NCBI GenBank assembly: GCA_965213645.1
Contig: CBDBZX010000004.1
Coordinates: 62,001 to 126,000 of the forward strand
Length of the DNA: 64,000 bases
Origin: CBDBZX01 sp965213645
Lineage (GTDB): Bacteria > Deinococcota > Deinococci > Deinococcales > Trueperaceae
Reading direction: 5' to 3'
The first letter of the stretch is position 1; each line of letters begins with the position of its first letter. A program made the position numbers and the translations under genes. The notes below the pieces were generated by a model. The model did no database searches. It was not told where the DNA came from and saw only the letters and a program-made list of their open reading frames with translations. This document shows, in pieces, positions 29,008 through 36,078 of this stretch.

Positions 29008-29047
29008 ACGCAGAAGAGGGTCAAAAGAGGTCTCTCCTCTTCTGCGT
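29008..29047. terminator. Long stem-loop after ndh, possible terminator
   Basis: Arms ACGCAGAAGAGG and CCTCTTCTGCGT pair perfectly over 12 bp with a 16-nt loop. It is followed by ATGAGATTTTTA, a weak T-run. Confidence 0.65.
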
Positions 29048-29049
29048 GA

Positions 29050-29136
29050 TGAGATTTTTAGGGCAACGTTGCGGTTTAGCGCTCCGCCTGCAACCCTTTG
29101 GCGGTGAACTTAAGTGAGCGTCTGGATGAGAGGAGG
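29050..29136 (+). promoter_or_regulatory. Possible degenerate FMN riboswitch upstream of ribD
   Basis: GGCGGTGA, a small ACTTAAGT loop, GAGC and then GTCTGGATGAGAGGAGG resemble conserved pieces of the FMN (RFN) aptamer, whose 3' end reads AGTCTGGATGGGAGAAGG. CTCCTCT at 29034-29040 could pair with AGAGGAG as P1. The middle is far shorter than a normal aptamer and the 5' core is not convincing. Position directly before ribD supports it, but it may be a remnant. Confidence 0.35.
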
Positions 29137-29203
29137 CGCGACTTGGCGCTGCTGCGCCCGGTCTTGGCACTATGGATTTAGGACACGTTGATAGGGGCGC
29201 GCG

Positions 29204-30403
29204 GTGAGTGCGGGCGGCAGCGAACCTCTCGCCGAACACGAACGCTTCATGGCGCAGGCGTTAGAACTCGCCGAAAAGGGACGCGGACGCACCTCACCCC
29301 GTCCGCTGGTTGGTTGCCTCATTGTCAAGGATGATGAGGTTATCGGCAGAGGGTGGTTTGAGGGTGCAGGTGAGCCTCACGCAGAAGTGAACGCGCTCAA
29401 AGATGCTGAGGACGCACGAGAAGAGGTCGCGGGGGCGACGGTATATGTAACACTCGAGCCCTGTAGCTTTCAGGATCGCACCCCGCCTTGCACTGACGCA
29501 CTTATCGCCGCAAAAGTGCGCCGCGTCGTCATCGCCGCCAAAGACCCTAATCCGAAAGTGAGCGGTGTAGAGACGTTGCAAGAGGCGGGCGTCGAGGTCA
29601 TCACAGGCGTGTTGCAGAGCGAAGCCGAGCGACAAAACGAGGTTTTCCTAACGGTTCAGCGCAATCAGCGCCCCTTCGTGCTCTACAAAACCGCGATGAC
29701 CTTGGACGGCAAAATCGCCACGCGCTCTGGGCGCTCGCGCTGGATTACGGGCAAAGCCGCGCGGGATTTGGTGCAAGTCTGGCGCGACGAACTGGACGCG
29801 GTAGCCGTCGGCATCAACACCGTACTGCTCGACGACCCGCTGCTGACCTCTCGTTTAGAGCACGGCCACACCCCCACCAAAGTCATCTTCGACTCGGTCG
29901 CGAGAACGCCTACGGACGCCAAACTGTTCGACCAAGACCCGCAGGGTCAGGACGCGAGCGTGATTCTCTTCGTGACGGAGAAAGCGCCACGGGCTCGAGT
30001 TGAAGCACTACAAGACAAAGGCGCAACCGTGTTCACCCTGAGCGAAGTGCGCGGAAGAACCGACGTCGGCGCGGCGCTCAAGAAACTCTATGAGTTAGAC
30101 GTGACGAGTTTGCTCTTAGAGGGCGGTGGCACGCTCGCCTGGTCCTTTTTCGAGCAACGCGCCGTGGACAAAATTGCCACCTTTATCGGCCCAAAACTCT
30201 TGGGCGGGGGCGGCGCGAGCCCGCTCGGAGGGCTCGGCGTCACTGAGATGGACGAGGCGATCGAACTCAGTGACATTACGACGGACTTCATCGAACAGGA
30301 CTTGCTGATTACCGGGCGCGTGTATTATCCCGAGAAAAATGTACGAGAGGTGAACGCGCAGCCACAAGTAGAACAACCACAAGCAGAACAAGAGGTGCGC
30401 TAG
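29204..30403 (+). CDS. ribD: Bifunctional riboflavin deaminase/reductase
   Basis: Two steps of riboflavin synthesis: pyrimidine deamination, then NADPH-dependent side-chain reduction. The deaminase zinc site is GEPHAEVNAL plus EPCSFQDRTPPCTDALI. The reductase half has KTAMTLDGKIATRSGRSRWI, VGINTVLLDDP and LLLEGGGTLAWSF. 399 residues with a short Gln-rich tail. The GTG at 29204 has AGGGG 6 nt upstream. It abuts ribE, which is truncated. Confidence 0.94.
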   Translation: MSAGGSEPLAEHERFMAQALELAEKGRGRTSPRPLVGCLIVKDDEVIGRGWFEGAGEPHAEVNALKDAEDAREEVAGATVYVTLEPCSFQDRTPPCTDALIAAKVRRVVIAAKDPNPKVSGVETLQEAGVEVITGVLQSEAERQNEVFLTVQRNQRPFVLYKTAMTLDGKIATRSGRSRWITGKAARDLVQVWRDELDAVAVGINTVLLDDPLLTSRLEHGHTPTKVIFDSVARTPTDAKLFDQDPQGQDASVILFVTEKAPRARVEALQDKGATVFTLSEVRGRTDVGAALKKLYELDVTSLLLEGGGTLAWSFFEQRAVDKIATFIGPKLLGGGGASPLGGLGVTEMDEAIELSDITTDFIEQDLLITGRVYYPEKNVREVNAQPQVEQPQAEQEVR

Positions 30404-30853
30404 GTGTTTACGGGCATCGTTGAAGAGGTTGGCTTGGTTGCGCAAGTCGAAGAGGTGAAAGAGAAAGCGGGCGGCGACGTGCGCGTGACCCTTCGGGCTG
30501 ACAAGGTATTGGAAGATTTAGCGTTAGGCGATTCGGTGGCGATTTCAGGCTGTTGTCTCACCGTCGTTGCCTATAGCGCCGAAACCTTTACGGTCGAACT
30601 CTCCAAAGAGACGTGTAAAACCGCGCCGCGCTGGAGGGAGGGGGCGCGGGTGAACCTCGAGCGTGCTATGAAAGCTGAGGGCCGCTTCGGGGGACACATA
30701 ATCAGCGGTCATGTGGAGGCGTTAGGCGAAGTCGCAGCTATCCGCCGCGAACCGCTCGCGTTCGTCATCACCGTGCGAGCTGACCCCGAGCTGGCACGTT
30801 ACCTCATCCCGAAAGGGAGCATCACCGTGGACGGGGTGAGCTTGACGATGTAG
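30404..30853 (+). pseudogene. ribE: Riboflavin synthase alpha chain, C-terminally truncated
   Basis: Begins normally (GTG 30404, MFTGIVEEVG) and has the lumazine-binding motifs GCCLTVV and GGHIISGHVEALG. It stops at residue 149 within ITVDGVSLT, where the family continues for about 50-60 residues to complete the second barrel and the trimerisation helix. No frame downstream of the TAG restores that homology, so a deletion or rearrangement is more likely than a point frameshift. The ribBA and ribH genes that commonly follow are absent. Probably inactive unless another ribE exists. Confidence 0.85.
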
Positions 30854-31128
30854 AAGGTGTGCCAACTATGACTAAGCAGCCTTGCCTTTTGTTGGAGTAG
30901 GTGGTTCCTAAGCCGCGCTCTATGCGTGATATCCGTCTCTACGCCGCGCTGAACACCGAGATGATGTTCAAGCTAAAACCTACCTGTTTCGGATTCGATT
31001 GATTTGCTTATGATAGCAGTTTGTCAATTGTGTGAGCATTTTAGATTTTTCCCTGACTAGCTGAAATGCTGACAGGCTGACTAGCTCTTTATGGTAGAAA
31101 CTAAGAACTTCAACTTTTGGGAGGCACA

Positions 31129-31884
31129 ATGACACGAGTAGCACTGATTACGGGGGGCTCGAGCGGCATCGGCAAAGCCTGCGCCGAAGCGCTCAGCAAA
31201 GACGGCATAGAGATAGCTATCGCCGACATCGACGAGGAAAAAGGGCAAGAGGTCGCCTCAGAACTCGACGGCATCTTCATTAGCGCGGACCTAACGAACC
31301 GCGAAGGGTGCAAAGAGGCGGTGGACAAAACCGCCCAGCACTACGAGGGTCTCGACATTTTAGTCAACAACGCAGGCTTTCAAAACATCGACCCCATCCC
31401 CGACTTTTCTGAGGACACCTGGGACGACATGATGTCGCTCATGCTCACTGCGCCCTTTTTGCTCACCAAGTACGCTTGGGCGCACCTCATCAAGTCGGGG
31501 CACGGGCGCATCGTCAATATCGGTAGTGCGCATTCGCTCGTGGCGAGCCCTTACAAAGTTGCCTACATCACGGCGAAGCACGGGCTGATGGGCTTTACGA
31601 AGGTGGCTGCGTTGGAGGGCGGCGAGCACGGCGTCACGTGCAACACGGTCTGCCCCGCCTACGTGCGCACGCCCTTAGTTGAAAAGCAGATCGAGGACCA
31701 AGCGAAGACGCGAGGCATTCGGCCCGAAGAGGTCGAGGAGAAGGTGCTCTTAGAACACACCGCGATCAAGAGGCTCTTGGAGCCCGAAGATGTCGGCGGT
31801 TACGTCTCCTACCTCTGCTCGGAAGGGGCGTGGGGGATTACGGGGACGGCGCAGACGATGGATTTGGGGTGGACGGCGAGTTAG
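31129..31884 (+). CDS. D-beta-hydroxybutyrate dehydrogenase (SDR family)
   Basis: NAD-dependent interconversion of 3-hydroxybutyrate and acetoacetate. The Rossmann motif TGGSSGIGKA, NNAG, and catalytic Ser (NIGSAHSL), Tyr and Lys (YITAKHG) are present. VASPYKVAYITAKHG together with CPAYVRTPLVEKQIEDQA is characteristic of the bdhA-type subfamily rather than a generic SDR. 251 residues. ATG 31129 has GGGAGG about 5 nt upstream. Its 3' end overlaps the convergent mazF by 4 bp. Confidence 0.85.
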   Translation: MTRVALITGGSSGIGKACAEALSKDGIEIAIADIDEEKGQEVASELDGIFISADLTNREGCKEAVDKTAQHYEGLDILVNNAGFQNIDPIPDFSEDTWDDMMSLMLTAPFLLTKYAWAHLIKSGHGRIVNIGSAHSLVASPYKVAYITAKHGLMGFTKVAALEGGEHGVTCNTVCPAYVRTPLVEKQIEDQAKTRGIRPEEVEEKVLLEHTAIKRLLEPEDVGGYVSYLCSEGAWGITGTAQTMDLGWTAS

Positions 31885-32213
31885 GGAAGGATACGCCACA
31901 AGATCGCAGTGACGGCATCTTCATCTTCTGGAGCAAGTTGACCGATAATGTTTTGAACGAGCCGATGGTCGAGCGTAAAGAGCTTCATGCGGACCACTGA
32001 CGGCGCGGGCAAGCCTGCTACTTTCAAATCTTTAAGAGCGACATCAAACGCCCACGGCGCGTTTTTTTGGCTAGTAATCATTGCCATGACGCTATGTTGG
32101 AGCGCGTCGCTGAATTCGGTTGACGACAAGATAAGGGCAGGGCGGCGTTTAGAAAGTCCTAAGTCGGTAAAGGGAAAAGGAACGACTACAGTTTGGAAAG
32201 GTTGGTAGGTCAT
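31881..32213 (-). CDS. mazF: MazF/PemK-family toxin
   Basis: Predicted sequence-specific ribosome-independent mRNA endonuclease of a type II toxin-antitoxin pair. VVVPFPFTDLGLSKRRPALIL is the family N-terminus, with VMAMITSQ and SVVRMKLFTLD further on. 110 residues. Its ATG overlaps the antitoxin stop as ATGA, so translation is coupled. Confidence 0.88.
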   Translation of the reverse strand: MTYQPFQTVVVPFPFTDLGLSKRRPALILSSTEFSDALQHSVMAMITSQKNAPWAFDVALKDLKVAGLPAPSVVRMKLFTLDHRLVQNIIGQLAPEDEDAVTAILWRILP

Positions 32214-32452
32214 AAACCTCTGTAGGCGTCATCATCATTTTCACTGTTCCACTCGCTTAGCGTTGTTTCCAGGCTTTCCAGATAGGAGAGGTCGAGCGGC
32301 GTTACTTTGCGAAGCACAATCTTGTCGTCGTCCAATTGAAAAGAGATCGTATCACCTGCCTCGAGGTCTAGCTTCTCACGAATTGCACTCGGAATCGTGG
32401 CTTGAAACTTGCTGGTTAGCTTTGAGGTCGGGTCAACTCGTTTGAGTTTCAT
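32210..32452 (-). CDS. mazE: MazE/AbrB-type antitoxin
   Basis: 80 residues. The N-terminal SpoVT/AbrB swapped-hairpin DNA-binding domain (SKLTSKFQATIPSAIREKL then DLEAGDTISFQ) is followed by an acidic, probably disordered tail (SEWNSENDDDAYRGL) that would bind the toxin. The start ATG 32452 lies 6 nt after TACAGT, within a palindrome that probably serves as the autoregulatory operator. Confidence 0.87.
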   Translation of the reverse strand: MKLKRVDPTSKLTSKFQATIPSAIREKLDLEAGDTISFQLDDDKIVLRKVTPLDLSYLESLETTLSEWNSENDDDAYRGL

Positions 32453-32453
32453 A

Positions 32454-32475
32454 GTAATACTGTATTACGTATTAC
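32454..32475 (-). promoter_or_regulatory. mazEF operator and leaderless promoter
   Basis: GTAATAC-T-GTATTAC is a perfect 15-bp palindrome at 32454-32468, followed by another GTATTAC at 32469-32475. The -10 box TACAGT (32464-32459) lies inside it, 6 nt before the ATG. Binding of MazE or MazEF here would block the promoter. Confidence 0.7.
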
Positions 32476-32672
32476 CTCTTAATAGCAAGTAAAACTAGGG
32501 CAATACGCTCACTTTCCTAGAATTATCTCGGTAGTCCCAGAAAATGCTTGCGAGTTCCACTTTTCATCCTTCCTCGTTCACAAATCAAAAAGTAACACCG
32601 AAATGAATACCGGGACGAGACAAAAGTAGTAGAGTCGCTGTGATATATTTGAACTGCGCATTACTGCGCCCT

Positions 32673-32730
32673 CTGCTGAGCAAGGACTTGAACGCAAGTC
32701 CAAAGGCGTTACCCAATCGGCCACCAGCAG
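32673..32730 (-). other. tRNA-like relic (class II type, no anticodon arm)
   Basis: On the minus strand CTGCTG and CAGCAG could pair as an acceptor stem. TGGCCGATTGGGTAACGCC resembles a Ser/Leu D-arm, and GTTCAAGTCC resembles a T-loop. At 58 nt it lacks the anticodon arm and variable arm, and the T-stem pairs badly. It is not a functional tRNA; it may be a deleted tRNA gene. Confidence 0.35.
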
Positions 32731-32897
32731 CGGAATGTCAAAACAATGGGAGCCCAACATGTCCACGAAAACTTAGCTGTCATCTTTTCTAGGCTTACCT
32801 CTTGGTCTCTACGCTGTCATAGCTCGAGACCTTCACTCTGTCGTCTAACGTCTATTGACGCTCTGGGTAGACGGCGCATTCTCCAATGAGGATAAAG

Positions 32898-34277
32898 ATG
32901 ACGACAAAAGCGGCATCGGTAACACAGCAACCTGCTACAACCGTAGACGACGCCATCGAGCGCATCGGCCTGGGCGCGTTTCAGTGGCGGCTTTTAGGCA
33001 TCAACGGACTTGTCTGGGCGACGGACGCGATGGAAGTCTTGATTTTAGGCTTCGCAATTCCGTCGCTGATTGTGGGACTAGGCATTTCCGGGACACAGGC
33101 AGGCTTCGTCGGCTCGGCGTTTTTCGGCGGGATGCTCGTCGGGGCGTGGGGCTTCGGCGTCTTGGCAGACAGGTTTGGGCGCAGGCGCATCTTCTTGCTG
33201 ACCGTACTACTTGACGCCATCTTCGGTCTACTCTCGGCGTTCTCGCCCAACCTCTTGTTCTTGCTTCTCTTCCGCTTTCTGACGGGCGCGGCGGTAGGCG
33301 GCACGCTGCCCGTCGATTACGCGGTGATGGCGGAGTATCTGCCGAGCAAGGTGCGGGGGCGGTTTTTGGTGTATTTGGAGGCGTTCTGGGCATTAGGCAC
33401 GCTCCTGATTGCCCTCATCGCCTGGGGCATCGTCCCTGCGCTGCCCGACACAGGCTGGCGCTGGCTCTTTGCGATTTCGGCGTTTCCGGGTTTGCTCGGT
33501 TTCTTTTTGCGGCTGTGGGTGCCCGAATCGCCGCGCTACCTCTTGCTGACGGGACGTCAAGAAGAGGCGAAAGCGGTGCTTCAAAAGGTCGCCGACATCA
33601 ACCAGACAACTGTCGAAATCGGTGACTTACACGTGCAGAAACGCACCGTCACCTCGACGACAGCCGCGCTTTTTAGCGGCGTCTTGCGGCGGCGCACACT
33701 GCTCTTCTCGGTCATGTGGTTCGGGCTCTCGCTCGGTTACTACGGCATTTTCACCTGGTTGCCGCGCATCTTCGTGCAAGAGGGCTTCGAGTTCGTGCGC
33801 GGCTACGGCTACTTGGTGCTTTTAGCGCTCGCGCAACTACCAGGCTACGCGCTCTCGGCGACCCTCTTGGAACGCATCGGCAGACGCAACACCTTGGCCG
33901 TTTTCCTCTTTGGCAGCGCTCTAGCTAGCATGATGTTCGCGCTCGCGACCTCTTCGGCGCTCATCGTAGGCGGAAGTATGCTGCTAAGTTTCTCGCTACT
34001 CGGCGCGTGGGGTGCGCTCTACGCTTACACGCCCGAAGCCTATCCGACGGAAGTTCGGGCGACAGGCATGGGCTGGGCGGGCGCGATGGCGCGGGCGGCA
34101 GGTATCTTCGCCGCACCTCTTGGGGGTTACTTGCTCACGCTCTCGTTACCTCTTGCGCTCAGCGTGTACGCGGTGAGTTTGGCGGTTGCGGGTGGGGCGG
34201 CGCTTTTGATGCAGCAAAACCCAACGGGTAAACCTCTTAGTGATAACTTGATGGAAGCGTCGGCGGGGACGGATTGA
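32898..34277 (+). CDS. MFS transporter (SV2/sugar-porter-like)
   Basis: Twelve-helix inner-membrane carrier. It shows motif A (GVLADRFGRRRIFLLT) in the first half, PESPRYLLLTGR after helix 6, and ERIGRRN in the second half. YAYTPEAYPTEVRATGMGW in helices 10-11 is typical of the aromatic acid/niacin and SV2-like branch. 459 residues. ATG 32898 has GAGG 6 nt upstream. Substrate unknown. Convergent with the Roadblock operon, sharing a bidirectional terminator. Confidence 0.88.
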   Translation: MTTKAASVTQQPATTVDDAIERIGLGAFQWRLLGINGLVWATDAMEVLILGFAIPSLIVGLGISGTQAGFVGSAFFGGMLVGAWGFGVLADRFGRRRIFLLTVLLDAIFGLLSAFSPNLLFLLLFRFLTGAAVGGTLPVDYAVMAEYLPSKVRGRFLVYLEAFWALGTLLIALIAWGIVPALPDTGWRWLFAISAFPGLLGFFLRLWVPESPRYLLLTGRQEEAKAVLQKVADINQTTVEIGDLHVQKRTVTSTTAALFSGVLRRRTLLFSVMWFGLSLGYYGIFTWLPRIFVQEGFEFVRGYGYLVLLALAQLPGYALSATLLERIGRRNTLAVFLFGSALASMMFALATSSALIVGGSMLLSFSLLGAWGALYAYTPEAYPTEVRATGMGWAGAMARAAGIFAAPLGGYLLTLSLPLALSVYAVSLAVAGGAALLMQQNPTGKPLSDNLMEASAGTD

Positions 34278-34306
34278 CCTAGAGAAAATAGTCGAAAAAC
34301 AAATAA

Positions 34307-34332
34307 AGAGGTGAGGATACGTCCTCACCTCT
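34307..34332. terminator. Bidirectional terminator
   Basis: AGAGGTGAGGA-TACG-TCCTCACCTCT, a perfect 11-bp stem with tetraloop. On the minus strand it is followed by TTTATTTGTTTTT. It lies between the MFS gene and the Roadblock genes. Confidence 0.85.
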
Positions 34333-34353
34333 CAAACTTCAAAATTCTAGCGA

Positions 34354-34722
34354 TTAAGCTGCGACTGCCTCCGCCAACTGCGGCAACAGTTTCCGCAAGC
34401 CAAAACGTGCCCGCCCTATATCGCTCGCAGAGCCCATCGTGATGACTGCGACGTAGCCTTCGCCCATCGCGTCACCTAGTGGCGTAATGAGCACCGGGCC
34501 TTCGTCAAATTCGATCATCGTTTGGGTGATTTCGCCTTCGCCTAAAAGTTCGGCTAAGACGCGGCTGGACGCCATCCCGCTCGTGATCAGCCCGCCCACA
34601 AAGCTCAGGTCTTGCCCGCTGTTCGAGGCTCCTTCGACGAGCTTGCCGTCTTGCGCGACGACGGCTGCGCTCGTCACGCCCTTAATGGTCAGGGCTTCGT
34701 TTAACAGCTCAGCTAAGTTCAT
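34354..34722 (-). CDS. Roadblock/LC7-domain protein 3
   Basis: 122 residues, a single Roadblock/LC7 fold. It starts MNLAELLNEALTIKGVTSAAVVAQDG, then has a central helix and strands (GPVLITPLGDAMGEGYVAVI). Such proteins dimerise and usually regulate small Ras-like GTPases such as MglA. It overlaps the preceding Roadblock gene by 14 bp and is the last gene of a three-gene operon. No GTPase gene is near. Confidence 0.82.
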   Translation of the reverse strand: MNLAELLNEALTIKGVTSAAVVAQDGKLVEGASNSGQDLSFVGGLITSGMASSRVLAELLGEGEITQTMIEFDEGPVLITPLGDAMGEGYVAVITMGSASDIGRARFGLRKLLPQLAEAVAA

Positions 34723-35068
34723 AGGTTGCTCCTAAAGCGCTCTCTAACTGCGCCTTGGTCTTGCCGATAAGCTGCGCCGCCGCCGCGCTGTCCTTTTGCT
34801 CGAAGACCGCTACGAGCACATGAGTTTCTAGCGGCACGACGAACGCTTCTAAATCTTCTACCAAGACGCACACGCGGCTGGCGGGGCCTAGCTCGAGCGA
34901 CTCAAACCCGCGCCACGCGGCGGCAGCCACGCTCACGAGTTCGGCTGCAAACGTTTCCGACTCCTCATAGCCAATCACTTCGACGGGCAAGCCGTCACCG
35001 GTCAATACGGCGAGCGTCACGAGGCCGTCCAACATCAAAAGCGGATTGAGCGCTTCTTTTAGGGTCAT
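34709..35068 (-). CDS. Roadblock/LC7-domain protein 2
   Basis: 119 residues. Same fold class, more divergent: LMLDGLVTLAVLTGDGLPVEV, VSVAAAAWRGFESLELGP, then VLVEDLEAFVVPLETHVLVAVF. Overlaps both neighbours (ATGA with the upstream gene, 14 bp with the downstream gene), so the three products are probably made in fixed ratio and may form hetero-oligomers. Confidence 0.72.
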   Translation of the reverse strand: MTLKEALNPLLMLDGLVTLAVLTGDGLPVEVIGYEESETFAAELVSVAAAAWRGFESLELGPASRVCVLVEDLEAFVVPLETHVLVAVFEQKDSAAAAQLIGKTKAQLESALGATYELS

Positions 35069-35427
35069 AAGAGCACCTCGCGAATCGCGCCGCTCACTTG
35101 CTCGCTGTAGAGCCGCGCCTTGCCCAAGTTGCCCGAAGCGTTCAGCACGACCAAACAGAAGAGGTCATCCCCTAAGAGGCGCGTGTAACCTACCACCTCG
35201 TCCGCCGAAACGATGACCTCTTTGAGGTCGCCGCCCTCTAGCGCTTTTGAGTACGCGCTCTGACTAAATGAGAGGAGGCTCGTCTGCTCGGCGGCGACAG
35301 CGGTGAGGTCTTTCTCATCAGCGGAATACTGCTCGATGAGAAGGCCGTCCATACCGCCAACAGCGGCGCAGAGCGCACCGTCTACGTGGTTGACGAGGTA
35401 AGCGAGGATTTGGTCGAGGTCTTGCAC
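35065..35427 (-). CDS. Roadblock/LC7-domain protein 1
   Basis: 120 residues. VNHVDGALCAAVGGMDGLLIEQ, a central helix, and DDLFCLVVLNASGNLGKARLY show the Roadblock/LC7 pattern. The GTG start at 35427 lies 6 nt after TACACT, so the operon mRNA is probably leaderless. First gene of the set. Confidence 0.78.
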   Translation of the reverse strand: MQDLDQILAYLVNHVDGALCAAVGGMDGLLIEQYSADEKDLTAVAAEQTSLLSFSQSAYSKALEGGDLKEVIVSADEVVGYTRLLGDDLFCLVVLNASGNLGKARLYSEQVSGAIREVLL

Positions 35428-35433
35428 TTAGAA

Positions 35434-35439
35434 AGTGTA
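35434..35439 (-). promoter_or_regulatory. Leaderless -10 box TACACT (Roadblock operon)
   Basis: TACACT on the minus strand, 6 nt (TTCTAA) before the GTG at 35427. Confidence 0.55.
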
Positions 35440-35480
35440 ACAGAGGGTTTTCGGCGGAGACGTGGATTATTCATCTTTTA

Positions 35481-35606
35481 GCAGGTATCATCTGGTCTGA
35501 GTGCGCGAAGCAACGCTCTCACTGTAAGAAACGACGTTTAGCACACACGTTCAAAGATGATATCTGCAAAATTCTGTCTCAGTATGTTGTGAAAGTGCTA
35601 TTTATA
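35481..35606 (+). repeat. R2 repeat, copy 1
   Basis: Core 35481-35567 is bounded by GCAGGTATCATC and GATGATATCTGC, a terminal inverted repeat with one mismatch. Inside is GTTTAGCACACACGTT. A tail ending GTGAAAGTGCTATTTATAG extends to about 35606. Confidence 0.8.
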
Positions 35607-35715
35607 GCAGGACTCGTCTAGTTACAGTGAACAAAGTTAAGTCGCGCGACCCTGCTGTTACATACACTCTCACTAGTTGCTAGGCGAAGCAACGCTCTCA
35701 TCAGATATGCGATTT

Positions 35716-35820
35716 ATAGCGTTTCCACTTCTCATTGCACCACAACTGGTGGCGTCTATTTCTATTCGCATCCGCTCACATTCAAGCCTGCTGGTGTAGG
35801 CTCAAATGGAAACGCTATTA
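35716..35820 (-). repeat. R3 repeat, copy C
   Basis: About 105 bp with ends ATAGCGTTTCCAC and TGGAAACGCTAT. On the minus strand: hairpin CATTTGAGCCT / AGGCTTGAATG (two G-U wobbles), then GAGCGGATGCGA, AGAAATAGAC and CAGTTGTGGTGCAATGAG. Aligns with copies at 45897 and 55499. Confidence 0.8.
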
Positions 35821-35895
35821 ATATTGCTCAACCTCTCTGGATCTCGCACAACCATCTTTCTCAACGAAAGCGTGCGCAACATAGGCAAAACTGGT

Positions 35896-35918
35896 GAGGT
35901 GGGTTTGAAACCCGCCTC
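35896..35918. repeat. Short palindrome
   Basis: GAGGTGGGTTT-G-AAACCCGCCTC, one wobble mismatch. Resembles the palindromes at 9675, 19600 and 60120. Confidence 0.6.
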
Positions 35919-35964
35919 TAGGGGTATACCTGCTATTTGACTTTTCCAGCGTGGTCTATAGGTA

Positions 35965-36073
35965 TAGCATTTCCACTTATCGTTGCACCACTTCTCCGCA
36001 GATATCATCACTCAAAGTGCGTGCTAAACGATGTTCTTTTCAGTGGGAGTGTAGCTGACCAGATGACACCTGC
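35965..36073 (-). repeat. R2 repeat, copy 2
   Basis: Core 35998-36073, minus orientation, ends GCAGATATCATC and GATGACACCTGC, with TTTAGCACGCACTTTGAG inside and a tail containing GTGGAAATGCTA. Confidence 0.8.
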
Positions 36074-36078
36074 TAGTA

